Source: Mycolicibacterium parafortuitum
Lineage (GTDB): Bacteria; Actinomycetota; Actinomycetes; Mycobacteriales; Mycobacteriaceae
DNA: 64,000 nt
Direction of reading: 5' to 3'
Assembly (NCBI RefSeq): GCF_010725485.1
Contig: NZ_AP022598.1
Coordinates: forward strand, 3,906,001 to 3,970,000
Numbering within the stretch: the stretch's first letter is position 1; the number at the start of each line of letters is the position of its first letter. A program made the position numbers and the translations under genes. Positions 53,156 through 61,953 of the stretch are shown here, one piece after another. A model generated the notes under the pieces. The model saw nothing but the letters and a program-made list of their open reading frames with translations, made no database searches and was not told the origin of the DNA.

Positions 53156-54702
53156 CGGTCCGGCGCGCCCGTCGCCGTGAAATGGCTGAGCCCGCGCAGC
53201 AGCCACGGTGTGTGCCGTGCCATCACGGCCACCGCCCGGTCGGTCCGGTGCATACCGGCGCCCGGCGCGGGAGTGGTCTGCGCGGCCAGCACGGCCTCTC
53301 GCGACGTCGACGTCCCGGTCCGGTCGACGGCCAGCAGCCGCCAGGTACCGGGGACGCCGCGCAGCGCCACGACGCCGCGGTCCTCGAAGCCGGTGCCCGA
53401 GCCGACCACCAGGTCGCGGACTGTGCTGGAGACGACGATGTCGCCGGCTCCGGCATGACCGAGGATCCGGGCCGCTATGTGGACGGCGATGCCGCCGATG
53501 TCGGCGTCGAGCAGTTCGCACTCGCCGGTGTGGATGCCCGCCCGCAGTTCGATGCCCAGCGCCTCGGCGTCGGCGAGCACGGCCTCGGCGCACCGGATCG
53601 CCTGCGTGGGCCCGTCGAACGTTGCGAGATGGCCGTCGCCGGTGCTCTTGACGACGGTTCCGCCGTGCCGGGTGGTCAGGTCGCCGGTGATCTCGTTGAA
53701 CCGCTGCAACACCACCCGCCACTGCTGGTCCCCGCAGGCCGCCGCGCGTTCGGTGGACGCGATGATGTCGGTGAACAGCACTGTCCGCAGCGCCCGGTGC
53801 GCCTGCCTGGGAGTGTGATGGGTGCCGGTGACGAGGTTCTCCACCTCGGCCAGGATCCGGTTCGGTTCGGTGTGCCACGGTGCGTGGTCGGCGCCGCCCA
53901 CCTCCAGATAGCGAGCGCCGGGGATGTGATCGGCGAGGTATCGTCCGCAGGGGACGGGGATGACCTTGTCGTCGCGGGAGTGGATCACCAGCGTCGGTAT
54001 CGCGATGGTGGGCAGCACGGCGCGGATGTCGATGTGGAACAAGGACTCGATCGTCGCCCGGACCATGCCGGGGCTGGCGCTCATCCGCTCGAACATCGCG
54101 AGCTGACGCCGGCCGTGGATCGACGGAAAGCCGATGCCCGCCGCCATGCCGGTGCCCCAGTGATCGCGGACGGCGAGGCCCATCTGCAACAGCAGGGCGA
54201 GCTGATCGGTGGTGGGCAGGTAGCGGACGTCGGTCTCGTCGGCATCGGCGAGCAGACGCGCGTAGACCTCGCCGGGGTCGGAATCGAGGTCCTCCCAGTC
54301 CGCCGACATGAACGGGTATGACGCGTAGACCACCAGCGCGCGTGTCCGCTGGGGTCGCGTCGCCGCGAAAAGCATTGCCGCCGTGCCGCCTTCGCTCATA
54401 CCGAAGATCACCGCGGTGGAGAAGCCGACGGCGTCCATGACGGCCTCGATCTCTTCGGCGCGCTGGTCGAGGGTGCGAATGCCGTGGATCGGGTCCGACA
54501 ATCCGAGACCGGCCTTGTCGAAGATCACCACCCGGCAGAACGTCGCCAGATGATCGAAGAACGATTTGAACTCGGGCAGTGTCCAGAACAGTTCGATGTG
54601 ACTCACGAACGGTCCGACGAAGACCATCTCGATGGGCCCGTCGCCGAACACCTGATACGCCAGGCTGAGATCCCCGCACGGCGCGTATGACGTCTCCGCC
54701 AT
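53140..54702 (-). CDS. Alpha/beta hydrolase fused to class III adenylate/guanylate cyclase domain
   Basis: This 520-residue fusion begins with an alpha/beta hydrolase (about 1-285: FVSHIELFWTLPEFKSFFDHLATFCRVVIFDKAGLGLSDP, nucleophile elbow FGMSEGG, acid VIHSRDDKVIP, His in GGADHAPWH). A class III nucleotide cyclase domain follows (about 305-470: VLFTDIIASTERAAACGD with metal Asp, KSTGDGHLATFDGP with the second Asp, and GIAVHIAARI). In the last motif the usual transition-state Asn is His, while Arg is kept. This architecture is common in mycobacteria. A signal sensed by the hydrolase half and passed to cAMP is inference. No membrane segment is seen. Confidence 0.9.
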   Translation of the reverse strand: MAETSYAPCGDLSLAYQVFGDGPIEMVFVGPFVSHIELFWTLPEFKSFFDHLATFCRVVIFDKAGLGLSDPIHGIRTLDQRAEEIEAVMDAVGFSTAVIFGMSEGGTAAMLFAATRPQRTRALVVYASYPFMSADWEDLDSDPGEVYARLLADADETDVRYLPTTDQLALLLQMGLAVRDHWGTGMAAGIGFPSIHGRRQLAMFERMSASPGMVRATIESLFHIDIRAVLPTIAIPTLVIHSRDDKVIPVPCGRYLADHIPGARYLEVGGADHAPWHTEPNRILAEVENLVTGTHHTPRQAHRALRTVLFTDIIASTERAAACGDQQWRVVLQRFNEITGDLTTRHGGTVVKSTGDGHLATFDGPTQAIRCAEAVLADAEALGIELRAGIHTGECELLDADIGGIAVHIAARILGHAGAGDIVVSSTVRDLVVGSGTGFEDRGVVALRGVPGTWRLLAVDRTGTSTSREAVLAAQTTPAPGAGMHRTDRAVAVMARHTPWLLRGLSHFTATGAPDRQVLK

Positions 54703-54731
54703 CGCCTGAGCGTAACTGGCGGAGGTGCCGG

Positions 54732-55925
54732 TTATCTGTGGATCGGTGCCTGCGCGCGGTAGTAGGCCATCTGGTGCAGTGCGGGGGATTCGGCCCTGGC
54801 CGCGTAGACCGCATAGGTCTCCTCGTGCAGCAGCGCGGTCACCCGGGGGTCCCCGAATCCCCGGTCGATGCGGTCGCGGACGAACGCCAGCTCGGTGACC
54901 TGCTGGGCGAACCTCCGCACCGACGTCGCGGCGGGTTTACCGCCGAAGCGGGCCGCCTCGGCCACGGCCTGCTTGCGGGTTTTCATCGAGCCGAGCCACG
55001 TCGCCTCGTTGGGGCTGATCACCCCGGCGGCGACCATGCCCGGCAGTTTCTCGGCCACGATGCGCTGTTCGCGGCGCCGGCTGTGCACGGCCAGCGCGAT
55101 GGTCAGCCCGAAGATCGGCACCATCCAGAACACGTAGGTGCCGAAGTAGGCGCCGGCCCCGAGCAGCGACGACCCGTTCCACATCGCGTGCAGCACCACC
55201 GCACCGGCGTAACCGAGCAGCACGCAGCCCGCCTTCGCGACCCCACTGCGCCGGTGCAGGGCGAACCACACTCCGAGCGCGAACATCGTGGTGAACAGCG
55301 AATGCGCGAACGGCCCCATCACCAGCCGCAGCGCGGCGGTGAACAGCGACTCCGCCAACGACTCGCCGTTGGCGATGTAGAGGATGTCCTCCAGCCAGGC
55401 GAATCCGGCACCGACCAGCCCGGCATAGACCAGGCAGTCGGTCAGCGAGTTCAGTTCCCTGCGGCGCGCCCCCGTCATCATCAACAGCAGGAACAGGCCC
55501 TTGGCCGCCTCCTCGGTCATCGGCGCCCCGACGACCAGGGTGAACGCGCTGGTCCCGGTGGCATCCGGGTCCACGCCGGGATTGAGCCAGGTGTCGAGGA
55601 CGACCTGCAGGATCGCCGACACGACCACGGCGACCGACGTGCCCCAGATGAACGCGAAGATCAACAGCCGGGGCGGTTCGGGTTCCCAGCGGTCCAGCCA
55701 CAGGTAGGCCAGCACCACGACGGCCATCGCGACGCTGGACAACACGAAACCGACGGCGGTGCCGACCGGGTTCGCCAGCGTCAGCACGATGACGATCAGG
55801 CCCGCCACCGTGCCCAGCGCGATGAGCACCCCCAGCGGCGCCCCGACCTTGCGGATCTGGCGCGTGAACGGCGCTCCATAGAGGTGCGGGGCAGGCGGGA
55901 CCGGTTGCGCCGGACGGAACGACAT
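54732..55925 (-). CDS. PrsW-family intramembrane metalloprotease
   Basis: This 397-residue membrane protein is of the PrsW/CPBP-related family, whose Bacillus member cuts the anti-sigma factor RsiW. The metal-binding motifs lie in or beside helices: GAPMTEEAAKGLFLLLM (E-E-x-x-K), GAGFAWLEDILYI (E), GPFAHSLFTTMFALG (His) and AGAVVLHAMWNGS (His). About eight hydrophobic segments run from residue 28 to 270, followed by a soluble helical tail (RRREQRIVAEKLPGMVAAGVISPNEATWLGSM). A target anti-sigma factor is not encoded here. It is divergent from the ThrE-type exporter (68 bp between starts). Confidence 0.9.
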   Translation of the reverse strand: MSFRPAQPVPPAPHLYGAPFTRQIRKVGAPLGVLIALGTVAGLIVIVLTLANPVGTAVGFVLSSVAMAVVVLAYLWLDRWEPEPPRLLIFAFIWGTSVAVVVSAILQVVLDTWLNPGVDPDATGTSAFTLVVGAPMTEEAAKGLFLLLMMTGARRRELNSLTDCLVYAGLVGAGFAWLEDILYIANGESLAESLFTAALRLVMGPFAHSLFTTMFALGVWFALHRRSGVAKAGCVLLGYAGAVVLHAMWNGSSLLGAGAYFGTYVFWMVPIFGLTIALAVHSRRREQRIVAEKLPGMVAAGVISPNEATWLGSMKTRKQAVAEAARFGGKPAATSVRRFAQQVTELAFVRDRIDRGFGDPRVTALLHEETYAVYAARAESPALHQMAYYRAQAPIHR

Positions 55926-55993
55926 CCTCGCAGGCTAAACCGCGGGGTCGGGTACGGTCGGGAAAGGCCGCCGACGGCGCCGGACTCATCCCT

Positions 55994-57250
55994 ATGGAAA
56001 CCACACGCGCAGACGCACACATCCAGTTCCTTGCGCGTCTGGGTGCCTCGATGGCGGCGGCCAACTATCCGGTCACGCTGATCCGGCAGATGCTGCAACG
56101 CGCATCGGCGGCGTACGGCATCACCACCGAATCCGTTGTGCTGCCCAACAACGTCCAGGTGATCGGTCCGGCCGGCCCCAACGGCACGACCATCAAATCG
56201 GCGGCCGTCGACACCGATTTGCGGTTCGACCAGACCTTCCCGCTGGCCCGTCTGGTCTCCGCGGCGCGCAGAGGCGCCGTCGAGCCGGCCGCCGGCGAGG
56301 CCGAACTGCGCCGGATCACGGCCGCCCCGCACCGGCTGCCCTCCTGGGTCAGCGTCATCGGCTACGGCATCCAGAGCGCCGGGCTGGCGCTGGTCCTCGA
56401 GCCGACACCGCTGAACCTGCTCGGAGCGACGGTGTTCGGACTTCTCGTCGGTGCCATCGCCACGGCGTCGCGGGGGCGGCCGCTGCTGGCCCAGCTCGTC
56501 CCGGTGATCAGCGCGTTCGCCGTGACTTCGCTGGCGATCCTGGCTGCGCACCGGCTCGGTCTCGACCACGTGGGCCTGCGGGCGCTGATCCCTCCGCTGG
56601 CGATGTTCCTGCCGGGGGTCGCGATGACCCTGGCCGTCGTCGAGCTCACCTCACGCGACATGATCTCCGGGACCAGTCGGCTGGTGGCGGGGTTCGCGCA
56701 ACTCGCCCAACTGGCGTTCGGGATCTTCATCGCCGTCCAGATCCTGGGGGAGAGCGAATCTCAGCTGACCTCGATCGCCGTCAACAAACTGGGTCCCTGG
56801 GCGCCGTGGGTCGGGGTGGCGGTCTACACCCTCGGGATCATGCTGTTCCTCGGGCCGCCGGTGCGCTTCGTCCCGTGGCTGCTGATCGTCGTCTACGCCG
56901 CCTACGCCGCGCAGTTCTTCGGCGACCTGGCGTTCGGCAGCTACGTCAGCGGGGTCACCGGAGGGTTTGCGCTGACGCTGTGCGCGATGGCGATGGCCAG
57001 CCGCCCCGGCGCACCACCGGCGATCTCGCTGATCCTGCCCGGCTTCTGGTTGCTGGTGCCGGGCTCGATGGGGCTGATCGGCATCGCCGAACTCTTCGGC
57101 GCCGACGGCGATTCTGCGATCACCGTCACGTTCGTGTCGATGTTCTCGGTGGCGTTCGGCCTCCAGGCCGGACTGGTGGGCTGGCAGCTGGCGCGGCGGG
57201 TGCGCAGGCGCGGACGGGGCGGGTTTGGCCTGCGTGAGCATGTCGCGTAA
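55994..57250 (+). CDS. ThrE-family threonine/serine exporter
   Basis: This 418-residue transporter of the ThrE class is a DUF1212 (ThrE_1) plus DUF3815 (ThrE_2) fusion. The N-terminal cytoplasmic domain (ADAHIQFLARLGASMAAANYPVTLIRQMLQRASAAYGI...VLPNNVQVIGPAG) is followed by about ten membrane helices from residue 115, including LIPPLAMFLPGVAMTLAVVELTSRDMISGTSRLVAGFAQLAQLAFGI. Corynebacterial ThrE exports threonine and serine. ATG 55994 is chosen. A 88-bp gap with the rpsA promoter follows. Confidence 0.9.
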   Translation: METTRADAHIQFLARLGASMAAANYPVTLIRQMLQRASAAYGITTESVVLPNNVQVIGPAGPNGTTIKSAAVDTDLRFDQTFPLARLVSAARRGAVEPAAGEAELRRITAAPHRLPSWVSVIGYGIQSAGLALVLEPTPLNLLGATVFGLLVGAIATASRGRPLLAQLVPVISAFAVTSLAILAAHRLGLDHVGLRALIPPLAMFLPGVAMTLAVVELTSRDMISGTSRLVAGFAQLAQLAFGIFIAVQILGESESQLTSIAVNKLGPWAPWVGVAVYTLGIMLFLGPPVRFVPWLLIVVYAAYAAQFFGDLAFGSYVSGVTGGFALTLCAMAMASRPGAPPAISLILPGFWLLVPGSMGLIGIAELFGADGDSAITVTFVSMFSVAFGLQAGLVGWQLARRVRRRGRGGFGLREHVA

Positions 57251-57306
57251 GCTCGACAAGCACCTGTGTGTTCGATCTCAGGTGCCAAAAATCACAAAAC
57301 TGTCCC

Positions 57307-57318
57307 TACGATAAAACC
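57307..57318 (+). promoter_or_regulatory. Candidate -10 of the rpsA promoter
   Basis: TACGAT (57307-57312) fits a TANNNT -10 in an AT-rich stretch (57285-57315). +1 near 57319 would give a 20-nt leader with GGAG (57322-57325) as ribosome-binding site before ATG 57339. Confidence 0.4.
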
Positions 57319-57338
57319 TGTCCGGAGCAACCCACCAC

Positions 57339-58793
57339 ATGCCAAGTCCCTCCGTCACGTCCCCGCAAGTTGCCGTCAACGACATCGGCTCCGCGGAAGA
57401 CTTCCTCGCCGCCATCGACAAGACCATCAAGTACTTCAACGATGGCGACATCGTCGAAGGGACCATCGTCAAGGTGGACCGCGACGAAGTCCTGCTCGAT
57501 ATCGGCTACAAGACCGAAGGTGTCATCCCTTCGCGCGAACTCTCCATCAAGCACGACGTCGACCCCAATGAGGTCGTTTCCGTGGGCGATGAGGTCGAGG
57601 CCCTCGTTCTCACCAAAGAGGACAAAGAAGGCCGTCTGATCCTGTCCAAGAAGCGCGCTCAGTACGAGCGGGCCTGGGGCACCATCGAAGAGCTCAAGGA
57701 GAAGGACGAGGCCGTCAAGGGCACCGTCATCGAGGTCGTCAAGGGCGGCCTGATCCTCGACATCGGCCTGCGCGGCTTCCTGCCCGCATCGCTGGTCGAG
57801 ATGCGTCGCGTCCGCGATCTGCAGCCGTACATCGGCAAGGAGATCGAGGCCAAGATCATCGAGCTCGACAAGAACCGCAACAACGTGGTGCTCTCGCGCC
57901 GCGCCTGGCTGGAGCAGACGCAGTCCGAGGTGCGCAGCGAGTTCCTCAACCAGCTCACCAAGGGCGCCATCCGCAAGGGTGTCGTGTCCTCGATCGTCAA
58001 CTTCGGCGCCTTCGTCGATCTCGGCGGCGTCGACGGCCTGGTGCACGTCTCCGAGCTGTCGTGGAAGCACATCGACCACCCGTCCGAGGTCGTCCAGGTC
58101 GGCGACGAGGTCACCGTCGAGGTGCTCGACGTCGACATGGACCGCGAGCGGGTTTCGCTGTCGCTCAAGGCGACTCAGGAAGATCCGTGGCGCCACTTCG
58201 CGCGTACCCACGCGATCGGCCAGATCGTCCCGGGCAAGGTCACCAAGCTCGTCCCGTTCGGCGCGTTCGTGCGTGTCGAGGAGGGCATCGAGGGCCTGGT
58301 GCACATCTCGGAGCTGTCCGAGCGCCACGTCGAGGTCCCGGACCAGGTGGTCCAGGTCGGCGACGACGCGATGGTCAAGGTCATCGACATCGACCTGGAG
58401 CGTCGCCGGATCTCGCTGAGCCTCAAGCAGGCCAACGAGGACTACTCCGACGAGTTCGAGGCCTGGAAGTACGGCATGGCCGACAGCTACGACGACCAGG
58501 GCAACTACATCTTCCCCGAGGGCTTCGACGCCGAGACCAACGAATGGCTCGAAGGCTTCGAGAAGCAGCGTGACGAGTGGGAGGCGCGCTACGCCGAGGC
58601 CGAGCGCCGCCACAAGATGCACACTGCGCAGATGGAGAAGTTCGCCAAGGCTGAGGCCGAAGCGGTCGCCGAGGCCGCGACGCGGCCGACCAGCAGCAGC
58701 AGCTCGTCCCGCTCCGAGGAGTCGGCGGGCGGATCGCTGGCCAGCGATGCGCAGCTGGCTGCTCTGCGGGAGAAGCTCGCAGGCAACGCCTAA
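57339..58793 (+). CDS. rpsA: RpsA, 30S ribosomal protein S1
   Basis: S1 helps the 30S subunit hold mRNA. The 484-residue product has four S1 RNA-binding domains (GDIVEGTIVKVDRDEVLLDIGYKTEGVIP; GTVIEVVKGGLILDIGLRGFLPASLVE; GVVSSIVNFGAFVDLGGVDGLVHVSELS; GKVTKLVPFGAFVRVEEGIEGLVHISELS) and the acidic, helical C-terminal tail (EAEAVAEAATRPTSSSSSSRSEES) of mycobacterial S1, once discussed as a pyrazinoic-acid target. ATG 57339. A strong terminator follows. In M. tuberculosis coaE comes next; here an additional lipoprotein gene is in between. Confidence 0.97.
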   Translation: MPSPSVTSPQVAVNDIGSAEDFLAAIDKTIKYFNDGDIVEGTIVKVDRDEVLLDIGYKTEGVIPSRELSIKHDVDPNEVVSVGDEVEALVLTKEDKEGRLILSKKRAQYERAWGTIEELKEKDEAVKGTVIEVVKGGLILDIGLRGFLPASLVEMRRVRDLQPYIGKEIEAKIIELDKNRNNVVLSRRAWLEQTQSEVRSEFLNQLTKGAIRKGVVSSIVNFGAFVDLGGVDGLVHVSELSWKHIDHPSEVVQVGDEVTVEVLDVDMDRERVSLSLKATQEDPWRHFARTHAIGQIVPGKVTKLVPFGAFVRVEEGIEGLVHISELSERHVEVPDQVVQVGDDAMVKVIDIDLERRRISLSLKQANEDYSDEFEAWKYGMADSYDDQGNYIFPEGFDAETNEWLEGFEKQRDEWEARYAEAERRHKMHTAQMEKFAKAEAEAVAEAATRPTSSSSSSRSEESAGGSLASDAQLAALREKLAGNA

Positions 58794-58807
58794 GCACGAA
58801 TACCGAT

Positions 58808-58838
58808 CGATGGCCCGGCTCGCAGAGCCGGGCCATCG
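58808..58838 (+). terminator. Intrinsic terminator after rpsA
   Basis: A perfect 14-bp stem (58808-58821 with 58825-58838) around a 3-nt loop is followed by tcgtttt. It lies 15 nt after the rpsA stop and should isolate the downstream Zur-type promoter. Confidence 0.9.
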
Positions 58839-58871
58839 TCGTTTTCCGGCGACATGTGCACGTATCGCTTT

Positions 58872-58908
58872 TTGACAATGATTTTCATTAAGCGGTTGGA
58901 TCGTGGCC
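58872..58908 (+). promoter_or_regulatory. Zur box embedded in a sigma-A promoter
   Basis: -35 TTGACA (58872-58877) is followed after 18 nt by TTGGAT (58896-58901), giving +1 near 58908, next to ATG 58909 (leaderless). Between them aatga-ttt-tcatt (58877-58889), within tgacaatgattttcatta, matches the AT-rich dyad of mycobacterial Zur (FurB) boxes. A bound repressor would block the promoter when zinc is plentiful. Confidence 0.7.
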
Positions 58909-60135
58909 ATGATGACCTCTCGCCTCCTCGCGCTGCTGTCCGTCGTCGCCTTCGGGGCCGGGTGCACCGCGGCGCCCGACAGTCCCGCCCCACCCGGCCC
59001 GAGTGCGCCGAGTGCGCCGAGTGCGCCGACCGAGGAATCGTCCGCGACGCCACGGCTGGCGCTCAGCTACGACGGGGGCGTCCTGGTCCTCGACGCCCGG
59101 ACGTTGAACCAGGTCGCCGACATCCCGATCGACGGCTTCGTGCGGCTGAACAGCGCGGGCAACGGCCGCCACGTGCTGGTCTCGCAGGGCGACGGATTCG
59201 CGGTACTCGACATGGGCACCTGGACCGACACCCACGGTGACCACGGACACCACTACACCGCGGCGCCCGCGATGACCGAGATGCGGTTCGGCGGGCAGGA
59301 ACCCGGGCACGTCGTCGCCCACGACGACCGGCTGACCCTGTTCAGCGACGGCACCGGGACGGTCGACGTCGTGGACCCGGGTGAGCTGCTCCACGGTCAC
59401 GCGACAGCGGACACCGTGGTGACGACCGCGCCGCACCACGGTGTGGCGGTCGCGCGTGCCGACGGCAGCGTCGTCGTCAGCGTCGGCGACGAGCAGGGGC
59501 GCAGCGGCCTGGAGATCCTGGATGCGGCAGGGACGCGGATCGCCGTGAGCGACCGGTGCCCGAACCTGCACGGCGAAGCCGCCGCGTCCGGTGGCGCGCT
59601 GACGTTCGGCTGCGAGGACGGCGTGCTGATCGTGCGGGGCAACACCATCGAGAAGCTCACGAGCCCGGACCCGTACGGGCGGATCGGGAACCAGGCCGGC
59701 AGCGCGGCCTCCCCGGTCGTCCTCGGCGACTACAAGACCGACCCGGACGCGGAAATCGAACGGCCCCAGCGGATCACGCTGATCGACACGGCCACGGGCG
59801 CACTGCGGGTGGTCCCGCTGCAGGCGAGCTACAGCTTCCGCTCGCTGGACCGCGGACCCGGCGGCGAAGCCGTCGTCCTGGGCACCGACGGAGCCCTGCA
59901 CGTGTTCGATCCCGTCAGCGCCCGGCGCATCGCGCACTATCCCGCCATCGGCGCGTGGACGGAACCACGGCAGTGGCAGGCGCCGATGCCGAATCTGCAC
60001 GTGCAGGACGGCGTCGCCTACGTCAGCGACCCCGCCACGCAGCGTGTCGTGGCGATCGGTCTCGCCGACGGTGCGGTGGTCGCCGAGGCTACCGTCGGCC
60101 GGCCCACGATCGAGCTGACGGGCGTCGAAGGATGA
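58909..60135 (+). CDS. AztD-like zinc-chaperone lipoprotein (beta-propeller)
   Basis: This 408-residue secreted lipoprotein has signal peptide MMTSRLLALLSVVAFGAGC (lipobox FGAGC), then a Pro/Ser linker with three SAP repeats, and a seven-bladed-propeller-like body (LALSYDGGVLVLDARTLNQVADIPI, HVLVSQGDGFAVLDMGTW, VVDPGELL). A His/Asp-rich loop TDTHGDHGHHY resembles zinc-binding loops of AztD, the periplasmic chaperone that hands zinc to the ABC binding protein AztC. A Zur-type operator fits this role. No aztABC transporter is in the window. Paired Cys (RCPNLHG, FGCEDG) may be structural. The mid-protein GTG 58903 is an alternative start. Function is inferred. Confidence 0.8.
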   Translation: MMTSRLLALLSVVAFGAGCTAAPDSPAPPGPSAPSAPSAPTEESSATPRLALSYDGGVLVLDARTLNQVADIPIDGFVRLNSAGNGRHVLVSQGDGFAVLDMGTWTDTHGDHGHHYTAAPAMTEMRFGGQEPGHVVAHDDRLTLFSDGTGTVDVVDPGELLHGHATADTVVTTAPHHGVAVARADGSVVVSVGDEQGRSGLEILDAAGTRIAVSDRCPNLHGEAAASGGALTFGCEDGVLIVRGNTIEKLTSPDPYGRIGNQAGSAASPVVLGDYKTDPDAEIERPQRITLIDTATGALRVVPLQASYSFRSLDRGPGGEAVVLGTDGALHVFDPVSARRIAHYPAIGAWTEPRQWQAPMPNLHVQDGVAYVSDPATQRVVAIGLADGAVVAEATVGRPTIELTGVEG

Positions 60136-60160
60136 GCGGCGGGCCTGACACACTGGTGCG

Positions 60161-61405
60161 GTGCTGCGCATTGGATTGACCGGAGGTATCGGGGCGGGCA
60201 AGTCGACGGTGTCGGCCACCTTCAGCGACCTGGGAGCCGTCGTCGTCGACGGCGACGTGATCGCCCGCGAGGTCGTCGAGCCCGGAACGCCGGGCCTGGC
60301 CAAGCTCGTCGATGCGTTCGGCGACGAGATCCTGCTCCCCGACGGCGCGCTGAACCGCCCGGCGCTGGCGGCGATCGCGTTCAGCGACGACGAGAAGCGG
60401 GCCACGTTGAACGGGATCGTGCATCCCCTTGTGGCGCACCGGCGTTCGGAGCTGATCGCTGCGGCCCACGATGACGCCGTGATCGTCGAGGACATCCCGC
60501 TGCTGGTGGAATCGCAGATGGCGCCGATGTTCCCGCTCGTGATCATCGTGCACGCGGACGCGGAGCTGCGGGTCCGGCGACTCATCGAATACCGCAACTT
60601 CTCCGAGGAGGACGCGCGGGCGCGCATCGCCGCGCAGGCCACCGAGGAGCAGCGGCGCGCGGTCGCCGATGTGTGGCTGGACAATTCCGGAAGCGCCGGC
60701 GAGCTCGTCGAGAAGGCCAGGGCGCTGTGGCACGAGCGGATCCAGCCGTTCGCGCACAACCTGAAAGCGGGACAGCCGGCCCCCGCGAAGCCGCACATCG
60801 TCCCCCCCGATCCGCAGTGGGCCGCGCAGGCGCAGCGCATCCTGGCCCGGCTGCGCACCGCGTGCGGTCACCGCGCGGTGCGCGTCGACCACATCGGCTC
60901 CACCGCGGTGCCGGACCTGGACGCCAAGGACGTCATCGACATCCAGGTCACCGTTGCGTCCCTGCAGGTCGCCGACGAACTGGCCGACGCGATGTCGGCC
61001 GCCGGATACGTCCAGGTACCGATCACCGCCGACGTCGCCAAACCGGACGCCCGCAGCACCGTCGCCGGGTTCGACCACGTCACCGATGATTCACACTGGC
61101 AGAAGCGGCTGTTCTGCTCGGCCGACCCGGGTCGGCCGACCAACGTGCACGTGCGGGTGGACGGCTGGCCGGGTCAGCAGTTCGCGCTGCTGTTCGTCGA
61201 CTGGGTGACCGCCAACCCCGAGGTACGCGCCGAATATCTCGCCCTCAAGCGCCGGGTGTCGGCTCAGGAGCACGCGACGACGGGCGCCTATGCCGACGCC
61301 AAGGAACCGTGGTTCCTCGACGCCTATCGCAGGGCGTGGGAATGGGCCGACACCACGGGATGGCGTCCCGGCGGTCCGGCTCAGGCAGGTGGCGGAGCCG
61401 GCTGA
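60161..61405 (+). CDS. coaE: CoaE, dephospho-CoA kinase fused to a GrpB-like domain
   Basis: CoaE performs the last step of coenzyme A synthesis, phosphorylating the 3'-OH of dephospho-CoA. The N-terminal kinase (about 1-200) has P-loop GLTGGIGAGKST, lid IEYRNFSEEDARARIAAQATEEQRR and DIPLLVES. The C-terminal GrpB/UPF0157 domain (about 205-400: PPDPQWAAQAQRILARLRTA...DHIGSTAVPDLDAKDVIDIQVTV) is a nucleotidyltransferase-fold extension known in mycobacterial CoaE (Rv1631), where it may aid folding. 414 residues from GTG 60161. The tail overlaps the convergent secreted-protein gene by 25 bp. Confidence 0.96.
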   Translation: MLRIGLTGGIGAGKSTVSATFSDLGAVVVDGDVIAREVVEPGTPGLAKLVDAFGDEILLPDGALNRPALAAIAFSDDEKRATLNGIVHPLVAHRRSELIAAAHDDAVIVEDIPLLVESQMAPMFPLVIIVHADAELRVRRLIEYRNFSEEDARARIAAQATEEQRRAVADVWLDNSGSAGELVEKARALWHERIQPFAHNLKAGQPAPAKPHIVPPDPQWAAQAQRILARLRTACGHRAVRVDHIGSTAVPDLDAKDVIDIQVTVASLQVADELADAMSAAGYVQVPITADVAKPDARSTVAGFDHVTDDSHWQKRLFCSADPGRPTNVHVRVDGWPGQQFALLFVDWVTANPEVRAEYLALKRRVSAQEHATTGAYADAKEPWFLDAYRRAWEWADTTGWRPGGPAQAGGGAG

Positions 61406-61923
61406 TCGGGCGGCCCCGCGTCCGGGGACGGCGCGGCGGGATCGCCGGCCACGGGCACCGCAATACCCGTCGGGCTGACCGGCGCCTCGCAGGTCAGCGC
61501 ACCGTAGTCCGGATCGTCACGCTGGGGCAGCACCCGTGGTGCGATGAAGTCGTCGGCCTGGGCGACCAACTGGTCGTCGACCAGGATCTCGCAGTGCAGG
61601 TTGGCCGAGTACGGCCATTCGATCGACACCCGCATGTTCGCGACCTGGGACTCCGGGAGCACCGCCATCGCCTCGAAGACCCGGCCCGGCACCATCGTCG
61701 GATTCGCGGCCTGGATCTTGTCGCCCTCGGTCCGGTAGGTGATCGACGCGCCGCGGGAGACTCCGTCGACCCGGGCGCGGTAGGTGATGTTGCGCAGGAT
61801 CTCGGGGGTCTGTGCCTCGATCTGGGGCTGCGGCTCGGGCTGCGCCGGCGCCGGGGCGGGGAAGGCCAGCACGCCCGCGGTCGCCAGGATGGCAGCTCCG
61901 GCCGCCGCGCGTGCGGCACGCAT
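61381..61923 (-). CDS. Secreted protein of unknown function
   Basis: This 180-residue exported protein has a signal peptide (MRAARAAAGAAILATAGVLAFPAPAPAQ, cleavage probably after APAQP region), a conserved central domain (ILRNITYRARVDGVSRGASITYRTEGDKIQAANPTMVPGRVFEAMAVLPESQVANMRVSIEWPYSANLHCEILVDDQLVAQADDF) and a Pro-rich tail. Two Cys (LHCEI and LTCEA) may pair. A GAGGAG ribosome-binding site 7 nt upstream decides ATG 61923 against GTG 61941. Function is not known; such mycobacterial proteins are often called MSMEG-type secreted hypotheticals. Confidence 0.8.
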   Translation of the reverse strand: MRAARAAAGAAILATAGVLAFPAPAPAQPEPQPQIEAQTPEILRNITYRARVDGVSRGASITYRTEGDKIQAANPTMVPGRVFEAMAVLPESQVANMRVSIEWPYSANLHCEILVDDQLVAQADDFIAPRVLPQRDDPDYGALTCEAPVSPTGIAVPVAGDPAAPSPDAGPPDQPAPPPA

Positions 61924-61953
61924 ACGTCTCCTCGGACTCACAGCAGGAGTCTA

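Noticed and set aside
58975..59035. Minisatellite in the AztD-like gene
   Set aside because: The gagtgcgcc repeats simply encode three SAP units of the lipoprotein linker, common after lipoboxes.
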